A stretch of 64,000 bases of DNA from Pseudomonadota bacterium (lineage in GTDB: Bacteria > Pseudomonadota > Alphaproteobacteria > Caulobacterales > Caulobacteraceae). Below the pieces are notes generated by a model. That model searched no databases, had not been told where the DNA came from, and worked only from the letters and a program-made list of their open reading frames with translations. This document shows, piece after piece, positions 1 to 8,976 of this stretch (its first letter is position 1; each line of letters begins with the position of its first letter). A program made the position numbers and the translations under genes. Location of the stretch: positions 1 through 64,000 of the forward strand of contig JAEWDF010000115.1 of NCBI GenBank assembly GCA_023390245.1, written 5' to 3'.

Positions 1-920
1 GCCCGTTGCAGCCGCGCCGCCAGGCCGCGCGCGTGGGCGGCGACCCCGGCCGTGGTCAGGCCGGCCTCGGCCAGCATGCGCCGCGCCGCATTGAAGCGGT
101 ACAGGGCCGAACAGTCGAAGGTCGCGCCCCAGAAGCGGCCGCCGTCGCTGCGGTACCGCACCCCGCCCGGCGGCCCCGACAGGTCCCCGAACTCGGCGAA
201 CCATCCGGTCACGACCGGGCGCGGGGCGAAGCCGGGCGGCGCGTGCAGAAAGCAGGCGCCTTCGCCCGCCATGGCGTATTTATAGCCGCCGGCGACATAG
301 AAGAGGCGGTCCGCGACCGTCGACAGGTCGGTCGGCGTCGCCATGAAGCCGTGGTAGCCGTCGACCAGCACCCACGGCCCCTCCGGCCGCGCCAGCGCCG
401 CCAGCGCCTCGATCCCGTCGAACAGCCCGCCGGTGCGGAAGAAGACCTGGCTGACCACGATCCAGTCGTGACCGCCGGCCCGCGCCGCCTCCAGGAAACG
501 GTCGTGGAAGGTGTCGAACGGCGCCAGCGGCACGCGCGTCAGCTCCGCCTCGCCCGCCTCCGCCCAGCGGTCGGCCTGGCGCCGGAACGAATGGAATTCC
601 CCATCGGTGGACAGGATGCGCACCGGCCGCGTCTCGAACGCCGAGAAGACCCGCAGCAGCAGCTCATGGGTATTGGGCGAGAAGACCAGGCTGTCGGTCG
701 ACGGCAGGCCCAGTTCGGCCGCCACATGCGCCTGAGCCTGGGGCACCACCTCGCCGAACAGCAGGTCCCATTTGCGGTCGGCGTGGCGATTGGCGTCCAG
801 CCAGGCCTGCTGCTGCGCCTCGAGGCCGACGTCGGGCCACAGGTGGTGGCTATGGGCGGCGAAGTGCAGCCGATCCGGGGCCAGAGACAGGGCGCGGGAG
901 AAGAGGGGCTTGTAGCTCAT
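1..920 (-). CDS. Class V aminotransferase / kynureninase-like PLP enzyme (3' end outside window)
   Basis: Reading leftward from an ATG at 918-920, an open frame runs to the window edge without a stop, so the C-terminus is missing (306 codons seen). The protein starts MSYKPLFSRAL and contains a VDGYHGF segment followed by GGYKYAMAGEGACF. In class V (fold type I) aminotransferases these positions hold the cofactor-binding Asp and the Schiff-base Lys, so a pyridoxal-phosphate enzyme is well supported. The overall pattern is closest to kynureninase-type members, but the substrate cannot be read from sequence. It is a separate unit, 31 bp from the stop of engB and in the same direction. A long plus-strand frame over the same region is an antisense shadow. 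Confidence 0.8.
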   Translation of the reverse strand, partial: MSYKPLFSRALSLAPDRLHFAAHSHHLWPDVGLEAQQQAWLDANRHADRKWDLLFGEVVPQAQAHVAAELGLPSTDSLVFSPNTHELLLRVFSAFETRPVRILSTDGEFHSFRRQADRWAEAGEAELTRVPLAPFDTFHDRFLEAARAGGHDWIVVSQVFFRTGGLFDGIEALAALARPEGPWVLVDGYHGFMATPTDLSTVADRLFYVAGGYKYAMAGEGACFLHAPPGFAPRPVVTGWFAEFGDLSGPPGGVRYRSDGGRFWGATFDCSALYRFNAARRMLAEAGLTTAGVAAHARGLAARLQR

Positions 921-951
921 GCCCCTTCATAGCGCCGGCCTCGCGCCGACC

Positions 952-1605
952 CTAGTCCAGCGTCGCGCCGGTGGTGCGCATGATCTCGGCCCGCAACTCG
1001 GGCAGCCCCGCTCCCTTTTCCGAAGAGGTCAGGGCCACCACGGGGAAGGCGGCCGGGCGCTTGGAGATGGCCTTCAGGGTCGCCGCGGCCATGGCCTCGC
1101 CCTCGCCCTTCTTCAGCTTGTCGGCCTTGGTCAGGACGATCTGGTAGGAGACGGCGGCCAGGTCCAGCGCGTCCAGCGCCTCCTTGTCCACCGACTTCAG
1201 GCCGTGGCGGGCGTCGATCAGCAGATAGACCCGCTTCAGGGTGACCCGCCCGCGCAGATAGTCGCGGCCCAGGTCCTGGAACTTCTTCACCGTCGCCTTG
1301 GACGCCTTGGCCCAGCCGTAGCCGGGCAGGTCGACCAGCCGAAGCCGGCCGTCCAGGTCGAAGAAGTTGACCTCGCGCGTGCGGCCCGGCTCGTTGGAGG
1401 CGCGGGCCAGCTTGTGCATGCCGACCAGGCCGTTGATCAGGCTGGACTTGCCGACGTTGGAGCGACCGGCGAAGGCGATCTCCGGCAGGTCCGGATCGGG
1501 CAGCTGCTCGATCTTGGCCGCGCCCATGACGAAGGTCGCCGGTCGCGCGAACAGGATCCGCGCGGCCTCGATCTCCTCAGGAGTGAAGTCCGTTTCCTCG
1601 GTCAC
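952..1605 (-). CDS. engB: Ribosome biogenesis GTPase EngB (YihA/YsxC)
   Basis: TRAFAC-class GTPase needed for assembly of the 50S subunit. The 217-residue protein has all G motifs: GRSNVGKS (47-54), DLPGYG (92-97), TKAD (159-162) and TSSEKG (193-198). I chose the GTG at 1603-1605, which overlaps the yidC stop as GTGA, because the domain begins shortly after it; the frame stays open further upstream but only in antisense to nothing recognisable inside yidC. Family members are usually about 200-215 residues. It is the last gene of the rpmH-rnpA-yidC-engB cluster and is probably translationally coupled to yidC. Confidence 0.95.
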   Translation of the reverse strand: MTEETDFTPEEIEAARILFARPATFVMGAAKIEQLPDPDLPEIAFAGRSNVGKSSLINGLVGMHKLARASNEPGRTREVNFFDLDGRLRLVDLPGYGWAKASKATVKKFQDLGRDYLRGRVTLKRVYLLIDARHGLKSVDKEALDALDLAAVSYQIVLTKADKLKKGEGEAMAAATLKAISKRPAAFPVVALTSSEKGAGLPELRAEIMRTTGATLD

Positions 1606-3401
1606 GTGGTCTTCGGTTTGCGGATGCGGGCGATGAAGGCGTCGATCGGGTTGTCGGCCTTGTAGCGGTGCATGATGAAATACTGCTGGATGATGGTCAG
1701 GATGTTCGACCAAGCCCAGTAGATCAGCAGGCCCGCCGCGAACGGGGCCATGATGAAGGTGAAGACCAGCGGCATAAACTGGAAGATCTGACGCTGCATC
1801 GGATCGGCCGCCGGCGGGTTCATCGCCGTCTGCAGCCACATCGTCAGGCCATAGGCGATGGCCAGCAGGCCCAGGTGCAGCGGCCCGGCCATCAGGCCGC
1901 CGACCAGCGGCGCCGTCGCCGGATCCCAGGGGATCAGGCCGAACAGGTTCCAGATGCTGGACGGGTCGCGCGCCGACAGGTCGTGGATGAAGCCCAGGAA
2001 CGGCTGGTGGCGCATCTCGATGGTGACGGTCAGCACCTTGTACAGGGCGTAGAAGACCGGGATCTGCAGGAACAGCGGCAGGCAGCCCGCAACGGGGTTG
2101 ATCTTCTCCCGCTGGTACAGGGCCATCGTCTCCTGCTGCTGCTTCTGCGGATCGTCTTTGAACTTCTTCTTGATCTCCTCCATCTTGGGCTGGAGGTTCC
2201 GCATCTTGGACATGCTGGCGTAGGCGTTATTCGCCAGCGGGAACATCACCAGCTTGACGATGACGGTCAGCGCCAGGATGGCGACGCCGAAGCTGCCGAC
2301 CAGGCCGTAGACGTTCTCCAGGATCCAGAAGATCGGGCGCGTCAGGAACCAGAACATGCCCCAGTCGATCGCATAGACGAAGCGCGGCAGGTTCAGGCTC
2401 TGCTCGTAGGACTTCAGCACCTCGGCGCGCTTGACGCCGGCGAACAGGCGCTGGGTCTCGGTCGCCGTGCCGCCCGGCTGGATGGTGCGCGTCGCGCCCA
2501 GGGCGTTGGCCTCCAGCTGCTGGCCGCCGTTGACGCCGCGCACGCGGAATTCGGCCTCGATTGTCTCGTTCTGCTGGGGCAGCAGGGCCGCCAGCCAGTA
2601 TTTGTCGGTGATGCCCAGCCAGCCGCCGGTCGAGGACTTCTCGATGCGCGGATCCTTGACCCAGTCCTTGTACTTCTTCTGCTCGCTGGCGTACTTGCCC
2701 GGCTGGCCGAACACGCCGATCGCGCCCTCGTGCACGATGTGCGAGGAGCCGGCGCTGGGCGGCACGCCCTGGCGCTGCACGCTGCCGTAGGGGGCGACGG
2801 TGATGGCCTGGGTTCCCAGGTTCTGCACCGTGTCCTTCACCGAGAAGACGTATTTGTCGTCCATCGAGACGATGCGGGTAAAGCGCAAACCTTGTCCATT
2901 GTCCCAGGTCAGGGTGACCGGCGACGACGGGGTCAGCGTCGCGCCCTGGGTCAGCCGCCACAGGGTGTTGGGGCCCGGCACGCCGCCGGGGACGTTGGGA
3001 CCGGTCCAGCCGAACTGGGCGAAATAGGCGTGCTCCATGCCCTGCGGGCGGAACAGTTCGACCGGGGCCGGATCGTCCTGGACTTCGCGGTACTGGGTCA
3101 GGAACAGGTCGTCGATGCGCGCGCCCTGAAGCGACAGCGACCCCTTCAGCGTGCCCGACTGGATCGGCACGCGCGCCGCCGCGCCCAGCGCCTGGGTGCG
3201 GTCGGTGACGAAGACGGGACCCTGCGGGCTCAGCGCCGTATTGGCGGCGTTCTCGGCCGTCTGCGACTGTTCGGCCTGGGCCGCCTGCTGGGCGGCGCGG
3301 CGTTCGGCCTGCGGGCGCAGCACGGTGAACCAGTAGATCCCGAGGATCAGGATCGAGCACACGATGAAGACGATCGTGTTGCGCGAGGTCTCGTTTTTCA
3401 T
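1602..3401 (-). CDS. yidC: Membrane protein insertase YidC
   Basis: Inserts and folds inner-membrane proteins, alone or with SecYEG. The 599-residue protein has an N-terminal membrane anchor (about 8-26), a large periplasmic domain (about 55-340) typical of Gram-negative YidC, and a C-terminal Oxa1/60-kDa inner-membrane domain (about 365-580) with the cytosolic helical hairpin rich in Lys and Glu ([19 protein letters not shown]) between hydrophobic segments. The ATG at 3399-3401 overlaps the rnpA stop as ATGA and the stop overlaps the engB GTG, so the three genes look translationally coupled. The small yidD gene that often lies between rnpA and yidC is absent. Confidence 0.97.
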   Translation of the reverse strand: MKNETSRNTIVFIVCSILILGIYWFTVLRPQAERRAAQQAAQAEQSQTAENAANTALSPQGPVFVTDRTQALGAAARVPIQSGTLKGSLSLQGARIDDLFLTQYREVQDDPAPVELFRPQGMEHAYFAQFGWTGPNVPGGVPGPNTLWRLTQGATLTPSSPVTLTWDNGQGLRFTRIVSMDDKYVFSVKDTVQNLGTQAITVAPYGSVQRQGVPPSAGSSHIVHEGAIGVFGQPGKYASEQKKYKDWVKDPRIEKSSTGGWLGITDKYWLAALLPQQNETIEAEFRVRGVNGGQQLEANALGATRTIQPGGTATETQRLFAGVKRAEVLKSYEQSLNLPRFVYAIDWGMFWFLTRPIFWILENVYGLVGSFGVAILALTVIVKLVMFPLANNAYASMSKMRNLQPKMEEIKKKFKDDPQKQQQETMALYQREKINPVAGCLPLFLQIPVFYALYKVLTVTIEMRHQPFLGFIHDLSARDPSSIWNLFGLIPWDPATAPLVGGLMAGPLHLGLLAIAYGLTMWLQTAMNPPAADPMQRQIFQFMPLVFTFIMAPFAAGLLIYWAWSNILTIIQQYFIMHRYKADNPIDAFIARIRKPKTT

Positions 3402-3832
3402 GGGGTTCGGTCGTCCTGGCCGGATGGTCGGGCGGAGGGCGCGTCGCCGGAACGGCGTCGCGTCGACGGCATATGGGCCGCCGCACTGGGGTTGGCGAGC
3501 CTTGTAAGCGCCGATTTCACGTCGTCAAGCAGCCGGGTCCAGTCGCGCTCGGCCGTGCCCATGCGCGCGATGAACACATAGTCGCAGCCGGGCCGGCCCA
3601 GGTCGGGCAGAAGGGCGCGGGCGGCCTCTCGCAGACGCCGCTTGGCCCGATTGCGCACGACCGAGCCGCCGACCTTGCGCGTGGCGGTGAAGCCGACGCC
3701 GACATGGGGCTGGCCGTCGCCGCGATCCAGCTTCTGGACCACCACGGCGCCGCGAGCCTCGGAAACACCCTTGGCGGCCGCCAGGAACTGGGGCCGCCGC
3801 AGCAGACGCTTGATCTGTAGGGGGTCGCTCAT
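3398..3832 (-). CDS. rnpA: Ribonuclease P protein component
   Basis: Basic protein cofactor of RNase P, which removes the 5' leader of tRNA precursors. The 144-residue product has the diagnostic RNRAKRRLREA motif (about residues 61-71), preceded by the VGVGFTATRKVGGSVVRNR strand region. The C-terminal tail after about residue 115 is polar, low in complexity and longer than in most family members. It follows rpmH by 25 bp and overlaps yidC by 4 bp, the classic rpmH-rnpA-yidC order. Confidence 0.95.
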   Translation of the reverse strand: MSDPLQIKRLLRRPQFLAAAKGVSEARGAVVVQKLDRGDGQPHVGVGFTATRKVGGSVVRNRAKRRLREAARALLPDLGRPGCDYVFIARMGTAERDWTRLLDDVKSALTRLANPSAAAHMPSTRRRSGDAPSARPSGQDDRTP

Positions 3833-3857
3833 GCGTCCGTCCCGGACGCCGAGCCGC

Positions 3858-3992
3858 TTAGGCCGTCAGGCGCTTGCGGCCCTTGGCGCGACGACGCGCG
3901 ACGATCTTCTGGCCGTTCTTGGTGGCCATCCGCGCGCGGAAGCCGTGACGGCGCTTGCGCACGAGTCGCGACGGCTGATAGGTCCGCTTCAC
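3858..3992 (-). CDS. rpmH: 50S ribosomal protein L34
   Basis: This 44-residue, strongly basic protein is encoded leftward from a GTG at 3990-3992 to a TAA at 3858-3860. The translation begins [20 protein letters not shown] and ends in the Arg/Lys-rich tail KGRKRLTA, a full-length match to the L34 pattern. It is the first gene of the rpmH-rnpA-yidC-engB cluster. The 127 bp between it and the divergent VTT-domain gene must hold promoters for both directions; I see no clear operator there. Confidence 0.96.
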   Translation of the reverse strand: MKRTYQPSRLVRKRRHGFRARMATKNGQKIVARRRAKGRKRLTA

Positions 3993-4119
3993 GGTCGGCT
4001 CCTGACTCTAAAGGTTGGCGCGACGGTCAAAAACACGTCCGTCGCAGGAAGGGCGGGCGTATAAGTCGCAAGGGCGCGCGAGTCAACGGCGCGGCCGGCT
4101 TTTCGAGGGTATTGGGCGC

Positions 4120-4869
4120 ATGGCGCGACGATCGGCGAAGGAATGGGCCTGGCGGTTTCTGCCGCTCGTCGCCGTCGCCGGCCTGGTCGTGCTGTTCTTC
4201 GCCATGGGCTGGAACCGCTATCTGTCGATGGACCTGATCCGCGAGCACGGGCTGAACCTGCAGGCCTATGCGCGCGACCACTGGTGGATCGCCCTGATCG
4301 GCTTCGTCGCCGTCTACGCCCTGGCCACGGCCTCGACCATCCCGGGACCGGTGTTCCTGACGCTGCTGGGCGGGATGATGTTCGGTCCGGTGGTCGGCAT
4401 GCTGGCCCAGTCGACCGGCGCCACCCTGGGGTCTGTCGTGATCTACGGCGTCTATCGCACCTCGATCGGAAGCTGGCTGCGCGCCAAGTTCGAGGCCGAC
4501 GCCGGCTTCATGGACCGGCTGGCCAAGGGCATCGACCGCAACGCCTTCACCACGCTGCTGACCCTTCGGCTGATTCCCAGCGTGCCGTTCGTGCTGATCA
4601 ACGCCACGGCGGGGATGATGGCGGTGCCGCTGCGGCCCTATGTGGCGGCCACCTTCCTGGGCCTTCTGCCCTCGACCTTCATCTACACCTGGATCGGCTC
4701 GCGGCTGGGGGGCCTCCTGGAGGCGGGCGCGACGCCCGACCTAGACCTGCTGCTGAAACAATTCTTCTGGCCATTGATGGGGGTGGTCTTCCTGTCGCTG
4801 CTGCTGCCGCTGGGCATCAAGCTGTTCCAGATGGCCCGCCGGCGGCGCGGCCGGACGGCGCCGGCGTGA
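4120..4869 (+). CDS. TVP38/TMEM64 (VTT/DedA-like) membrane protein
   Basis: Polytopic inner-membrane protein of 249 residues. It has an N-terminal hydrophobic helix (about 12-30), further membrane segments through about residue 240, and the family's core glycine-rich region (TIPGPVFLTLLGGMMFGPVVG), with RLIPSVPFVLINATAGM later. VTT/DedA proteins are implicated in lipid scrambling and membrane homeostasis, but no substrate can be assigned here. I chose the ATG at 4120 because the upstream frame is not conserved-looking. Its stop overlaps the GTG start of a sensor kinase (GTGA at 4866-4869), so the two are probably co-translated. Confidence 0.88.
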   Translation: MARRSAKEWAWRFLPLVAVAGLVVLFFAMGWNRYLSMDLIREHGLNLQAYARDHWWIALIGFVAVYALATASTIPGPVFLTLLGGMMFGPVVGMLAQSTGATLGSVVIYGVYRTSIGSWLRAKFEADAGFMDRLAKGIDRNAFTTLLTLRLIPSVPFVLINATAGMMAVPLRPYVAATFLGLLPSTFIYTWIGSRLGGLLEAGATPDLDLLLKQFFWPLMGVVFLSLLLPLGIKLFQMARRRRGRTAPA

Positions 4870-6326
4870 GCGGGGGCCTGGTCCGGTTCGCGGCGCGCCT
4901 GAGGCCGCCCCCCGACTGGCGCGAACGGCTGCGCCCGCGCGCGCCCGACGGCCTGTCGGCCCGCCTGTTCCTGCTGACGGCGGCCTTCACCCTGGCGGTG
5001 GAAGCGTTGATCATGGCCCCCAATCTGGCGGCCTTCCACGAGCGTTGGCTGCGCGACCGGCTGCAGGCCGCGGAGCTGGCTTCGGTCGGGGTCGAGGCCC
5101 TGCCCTATTCGGCGGTCGAGGACGACACCGCCGCCGAACTGATGCGGATCGGCGGCGTCCAGGCGGTGGCCCTGACCGAGCAGGGCGTGCGCCGGCTGCT
5201 GCTGCAGGCGCCGAACCTGCCCCGCGCGCCCGAACTGATCGACCTGCGCCACCAGGACGGCTGGGCGCGGCTGGCCGATCCGTGGAAGACCCTGTTCGGC
5301 CATCCTGACCGGTCGCTGCGCGTCCAGGCCCGGCCGCGCTACCGCTCGGGCGACTTCATAGAAATCGTCACCCCCGCCCAGCCCCTGAAGCTGGAGCTGC
5401 GCGCCTTCCTGTTGAACAGCCTGCTGGTGTCGCTGCTGATCTCGTCGACGGCGGGGGCGCTGCTCTACGGCGGCCTGGCGCTGCTGGTGCTGCGTCCGCT
5501 GCGCCGCGTCACCCGCTCGATCGAGCGGTTCGCCGCCGACCCCGAAAGCGAAGCCGAGACGCCGTCCGACCGGCACGACGAGATCGGCCGGGTCGAGCGC
5601 GAACTGGCGCGGATGCAGGAGGAGGTGCGCCAGTCGCTGCGCTCGCGCGCCCGGCTGGTGGCGCTGGGCGAGGCGGTGGCCAAGATCAATCACGATCTGC
5701 GCAACATGCTGACCTCGGCGCAGATGGCGTCCGAGCGGCTGGCGGCCTCGCCCGACCCGCAGGTGGCCAAGGCGCTGCCGCGGCTTGAGCGGGCGCTGGG
5801 CCGGGCGGCGGCCCTGTCGCGCAACGTGCTGGAATACGGCAAGAGCGAGGAGCCGCCGCCGCAGAAGCGCCGGGTGGTCCTGACCCAGGCGCTGAACATG
5901 GCCGCCGAGGACGCCGGGCTGGAGCCGGACGGCGTGCGGCTGGTCAAGCAACTGCCGCCGCGTTTCGCGGTCGAGGCGGACCCCGACCAGCTCTACCGCA
6001 TCCTGGTCAATCTGATGCGCAACGCCCGCCAGGCGATCGAGGCCGACCCCGCCCGCCCGGCCGAGCGGCGCGGCAAGGGGACCATCGCCGTCAGCGCCTT
6101 CGCCGAGGACGGCGTCTGCGTCGTCCGCGTGGCCGACGACGGTCCCGGCATCCCGCCGCGCCTGGCCGAGCGTCTGTTCGAGCCCTTCGTCAGCTCCAAG
6201 AGCTCGGAAGGCACCGGCCTGGGCCTGACGATCTCGCGGGAGTTGGCGGCGCTGCACGGCGGCGACCTGCGACTGGTCCGGAGCGACGCGGACGGCGCGA
6301 CGTTCGAGCTGCGGCTGCCCGCCTGA
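4866..6326 (+). CDS. HAMP-containing sensor histidine kinase
   Basis: Inner-membrane sensor kinase of 486 residues starting at a GTG inside the stop of the preceding gene. Order: TM1 (about 32-50), a periplasmic sensor of roughly 130 residues, TM2 (about 181-209), a HAMP region, dimerisation helix with phospho-acceptor H276 in INHDLRN, then a HATPase domain with N box NLMRNARQA (382-390), G1 box DDGPGIP (424-430) and G2 box GTGLGL (449-454). No response regulator is adjacent, so its partner is encoded elsewhere. The overlap with the VTT-domain membrane protein suggests it senses a membrane or envelope state; that is inference. Confidence 0.9.
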   Translation: MSGGLVRFAARLRPPPDWRERLRPRAPDGLSARLFLLTAAFTLAVEALIMAPNLAAFHERWLRDRLQAAELASVGVEALPYSAVEDDTAAELMRIGGVQAVALTEQGVRRLLLQAPNLPRAPELIDLRHQDGWARLADPWKTLFGHPDRSLRVQARPRYRSGDFIEIVTPAQPLKLELRAFLLNSLLVSLLISSTAGALLYGGLALLVLRPLRRVTRSIERFAADPESEAETPSDRHDEIGRVERELARMQEEVRQSLRSRARLVALGEAVAKINHDLRNMLTSAQMASERLAASPDPQVAKALPRLERALGRAAALSRNVLEYGKSEEPPPQKRRVVLTQALNMAAEDAGLEPDGVRLVKQLPPRFAVEADPDQLYRILVNLMRNARQAIEADPARPAERRGKGTIAVSAFAEDGVCVVRVADDGPGIPPRLAERLFEPFVSSKSSEGTGLGLTISRELAALHGGDLRLVRSDADGATFELRLPA

Positions 6327-6343
6327 CGTCATCCGGCCGGCGT

Positions 6344-6400
6344 CAACCTTTTCGGCGGACCCGCGTTGTGCCAGACGAGGCCGCACAACGGCCAAGGTTG
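6344..6400. other. Nested inverted repeats between kinase and secreted-protein genes
   Basis: In the 108-bp gap after the kinase stop, an outer pair CAACCTT (6344-6350) / AAGGTTG (6394-6400) encloses an inner perfect pair CGTTGTGC (6364-6371) / GCACAACG (6383-6390). Both arms could form one long stem-loop in RNA. There is no T-run after it, so a simple intrinsic terminator is unlikely. It ends 34 bp before the ATG of the next gene, so it may be a leader structure or an operator. Confidence 0.45.
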
Positions 6401-6434
6401 AGAGGTCCGGTGAGCCGGACCCCAGGAGGTTCGA

Positions 6435-6944
6435 ATGATGATCCGCATCCTCGTCGCGGCCGGCGCCCTGCTCGCGGCGGCCGCCCAGGCCCAGGAGACG
6501 CCTGGCCAGGCGGCGGCCGACCCCTACGCCGCGTCCGATCCCTATCGCGACCAGCGCCCCCTGCCGACCTATGATCCCAGCGATCCCCAGGCGCGCGACG
6601 CCTGGCTGCGCGCACGGGGCGAAGCCTATCACGCCGCGCCGGATTCCGCGCAGAGCCCCGAGGAACTGCGCACGACCCAGGCGCTGAACGCGGAGATCGC
6701 GGCGCAGAACAGCCTGGCCGACAAGGCCGACGAGGCGGCGCGCCTGGACCACGATACCGCCGTGGCGCGCTACGACATCGAGGTGCGGCAGAACCGGGAG
6801 AAGGCCCGCGCCGAAGCGGAAGCCGCCCGCGCCGCCCAGGAGCAGTACGACCGCGACTACGCCGCCTGGCGCGAACAGGTGCGGCTGTGCCAGTCCGGCT
6901 TCCGCGAGGCCTGCGCCGCCCAGCCGGCGTGGCGGCGTCCCTGA
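6435..6944 (+). CDS. Secreted hypothetical protein with helical Ala/Glu/Arg-rich region
   Basis: I do not recognise the family. The 169-residue protein has a signal peptide (MMIRILVAAGALLAAAAQAQ, likely cut after AQA), a Pro/Tyr/Asp-rich segment (about 25-60), then a charged helical stretch (about 80-145) rich in Ala, Glu and Arg that could be a coiled coil. Near the C-terminus are two Cys (CQSGFREAC) that could form a disulfide in the periplasm. A strong AGGAGG ribosome-binding site lies 5-6 bp before the ATG. It is probably transcribed alone. Confidence 0.7.
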   Translation: MMIRILVAAGALLAAAAQAQETPGQAAADPYAASDPYRDQRPLPTYDPSDPQARDAWLRARGEAYHAAPDSAQSPEELRTTQALNAEIAAQNSLADKADEAARLDHDTAVARYDIEVRQNREKARAEAEAARAAQEQYDRDYAAWREQVRLCQSGFREACAAQPAWRRP

Positions 6945-6979
6945 CGTTTACGCCGGGGCCCAGCCATTGATGGAGAAAT

Positions 6980-7002
6980 CCCCGGAAGCCGGGCTTCCGG
7001 GG
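6980..7002 (-). terminator. Intrinsic terminator of nrdB
   Basis: A perfect 9-bp stem CCCCGGAAG (6980-6988) / CTTCCGGGG (6994-7002) with a 5-nt loop lies 17 bp past the nrdB stop. In the leftward direction it is followed by ATTTCTCC, a weak U-rich tract. The convergent gene ending at 6944 might also use it. Confidence 0.75.
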
Positions 7003-7018
7003 CGTCCGCCTTTCGGCG

Positions 7019-8077
7019 TCAGCCGATGACCATGCTCATATCGCGGCGCGCCATCATGCGGTCGAACTCGGTCCAGACGCCGTCGGCGCCGTGCCAGGCC
7101 CCCTGGGTCGCCGCCTTGGAGTATTCGGTGGCGCGCGCCTCGAAGAAATTGGCGTGCTCGACGCCCGACAGCAGGGCCTGAAGCCACGGCAGCGGATTCT
7201 CCTTCACGCCATAGACCTCCGGCAGGCGGAGTTGGCGCAGGCGCCAGTCGGCGATGAAGCGGATGTACGATTTGATGTCGTCCGGCGTCATGCCGTCGAC
7301 CGAGCCCATCTCGAAGGCCAGGTCGATGAACTTGTCCTCCATCGTCACGACCGTCTTGCAGCAGTCGACGATGTCGTCGGCGACCGACGGGGTGACCGCC
7401 CCCGTCTCCTTGTTGAAGGCGTGGTACAGCTTGATGATGCCTTCGCAGTGCAGGCTCTCGTCGCGCACCGACCAGGACACGATCTGGCCCATGCCCTTCA
7501 TCTTGTTCTGACGCGGGAAGTTCATCAGCATGGCGAAGCTGGCGAACAGTTGCAGCCCCTCGGCGAAACCGCCGAACATGGCCAGGGTGCGGCAGATGTC
7601 GGCGTCGGTCTCGACGCCGAACTGGCCCATGTAGTCGTGCTTGTCCCGCATGGCCTCGTATTCCATGAAGGCGCCGAACTCGGCCTCGGGCATGCCGATG
7701 GTCTCGAGCAGCAGGGCGTAGGCCGCAATATGGATCGTCTCCATATTGGCGAAGGCGGCCAGCATCATCTTCACCTCGGTCGGTTTGAACACCCGGCCGT
7801 AGCGTTCCATGTAGTTGTCCTGGACCTCGATGTCCGCTTGGGTGAAGAAGCGGAAGATCTGGGTCAGCAGGTTGCGCTCGCCCTCGTCCAGGGTGGAGGC
7901 CCAGTCCTTGACGTCCTCGCCCAGCGGCACCTCTTCCGGCATCCAGTGGACCTGCTGCTGCTTCTTCCACATGTCGAACGCCCACGGATAGCGGAACGGC
8001 TTGTAGGCGATCGAGGGGGTCAGCAGGCCGGCGGTTCCGGTGCTGTCGGGGCGGATGATCGGGGTGATGGCGTTCAT
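7019..8077 (-). CDS. nrdB: Class I ribonucleotide reductase beta subunit (R2)
   Basis: Supplies the radical for reduction of ribonucleotides to deoxyribonucleotides. The 352-residue protein keeps the diiron ligands D82, E113, H116, E172, E206 and H209, and the radical tyrosine Y120 in METIHIAAY, so it looks like an active tyrosyl-radical (Ia-type) R2. I chose the ATG at 8075-8077 (MNAITPIIRP); the frame stays open upstream but the extension is Arg/Pro-rich and overlaps the promoter. The partner nrdA lies 8 kb away in the same orientation rather than in one operon. Candidate NrdR boxes sit about 90-135 bp upstream. Confidence 0.96.
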   Translation of the reverse strand: MNAITPIIRPDSTGTAGLLTPSIAYKPFRYPWAFDMWKKQQQVHWMPEEVPLGEDVKDWASTLDEGERNLLTQIFRFFTQADIEVQDNYMERYGRVFKPTEVKMMLAAFANMETIHIAAYALLLETIGMPEAEFGAFMEYEAMRDKHDYMGQFGVETDADICRTLAMFGGFAEGLQLFASFAMLMNFPRQNKMKGMGQIVSWSVRDESLHCEGIIKLYHAFNKETGAVTPSVADDIVDCCKTVVTMEDKFIDLAFEMGSVDGMTPDDIKSYIRFIADWRLRQLRLPEVYGVKENPLPWLQALLSGVEHANFFEARATEYSKAATQGAWHGADGVWTEFDRMMARRDMSMVIG

Positions 8078-8162
8078 CGGCGTAAACCTGCGACGAGGAG
8101 GAAAAGCGACTCCGGAGGGGGCGTTCACCATGCGACTCGCACGGGGCGGCGCCAAGGGGGAA

Positions 8163-8210
8163 ATCACGTATCTTGCGATCACATTTTCACATGACCCCAA
8201 GATATGGTGT
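8163..8210. promoter_or_regulatory. Candidate paired NrdR boxes upstream of nrdB
   Basis: The 16-mer at 8195-8210 (CCCCAAGATATGGTGT) agrees with the NrdR-box consensus as I recall it, acaCwAtATaTwGtgt, at 12 of 16 positions. A weaker copy sits at 8163-8178. The starts are 32 bp apart, the three-helical-turn spacing typical of NrdR box pairs. They also share an exact inverted repeat TATCTTG (8169-8175) / CAAGATA (8198-8204). They lie in the 232-bp divergent gap and could affect nrdB, the GST gene, or both. Confidence 0.55.
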
Positions 8211-8309
8211 GTTCGCGGCAGGAAGCTGGGGATCAGCCTGGGGATGATCGCGTCGGGAAACGATCGCGTCCGGCGGCCGTTAAGCCGGGGATGTCATGCG
8301 GGGGACGGG

Positions 8310-8972
8310 ATGACCTACAGGATCTATGGCGCGGCGGGGTCGGGCTCGGTCCCGGTGGAGGCGGCGCTGACCCTGATCGGAGCCCCCTACGAGGTGGCGG
8401 TTGAGGCCCCGACCTGGGAAGGAGATCACCAGCGCGACAAGGTGGCGCCGGTCAATCCGATGCGGCAACTGCCGGTCCTGATCACGCCGGAGGGCGAGGT
8501 GATGACCGAGAGCGCCGCCATCCTGACCTGGCTGGCCGAGCGCCATCCGCAAGCGCGCCTGGCGCCGACGCCCGGCGATCCGGGGCGCGGCCAGTTCCTG
8601 CGCTGGATGAGCTTCATCCCCGCCTCCATCTATTCGCTGTACTGGGTGCGCGACGCGCCGGCCCGCTTGGTCGGAGACGATCCCACCGCCCAGGCCCGCG
8701 TCCTGGAGCGGTCCGCCGAGCGGATCGCCGAATGCTGGCGGATTATGGACCGCCAGGTCTCGCCCGGACGATTCCTGACCGGCGACGCGATCGGGGTGCT
8801 GGACCTCTATGTCGCCGTGGCCAGTCGGTGGCGGCCGATGCGCCGGCGCTTCTATCGCGAGGCGCCCCGGATGGCCGAGGTCGTGCGGCGGGTGGACGCC
8901 CTGCCCGAACTCCAGGCTTTCTGGGCCGCGCGCTATCCGTTCGAGCCCGGCTGGGAAGGCGAGGACATCTAG
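8310..8972 (+). CDS. Glutathione S-transferase family protein
   Basis: Cytosolic GST-fold protein of 220 residues. The N-terminal thioredoxin-like domain (about 1-80) contains NPMRQLPVLITPEGEVMTESAAILTWLAERHP, which has the cis-Pro and the glutamate-serine (ESAAI) that bind the gamma-glutamyl part of glutathione. The C-terminal all-helical domain follows (about 90-205). I chose the ATG at 8310, where the first beta strand (TYRIYGAAGSGS) begins. The substrate cannot be predicted. It is divergent from nrdB and lies 22 bp before the manC-like gene, separated from it by a CtrA-type site. Confidence 0.85.
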   Translation: MTYRIYGAAGSGSVPVEAALTLIGAPYEVAVEAPTWEGDHQRDKVAPVNPMRQLPVLITPEGEVMTESAAILTWLAERHPQARLAPTPGDPGRGQFLRWMSFIPASIYSLYWVRDAPARLVGDDPTAQARVLERSAERIAECWRIMDRQVSPGRFLTGDAIGVLDLYVAVASRWRPMRRRFYREAPRMAEVVRRVDALPELQAFWAARYPFEPGWEGEDI

Positions 8973-8976
8973 GGGT

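Noticed and set aside
4683..6752. Long leftward open frame across the sensor kinase
   Set aside because: It runs opposite a kinase with intact catalytic boxes and spans several gene boundaries.
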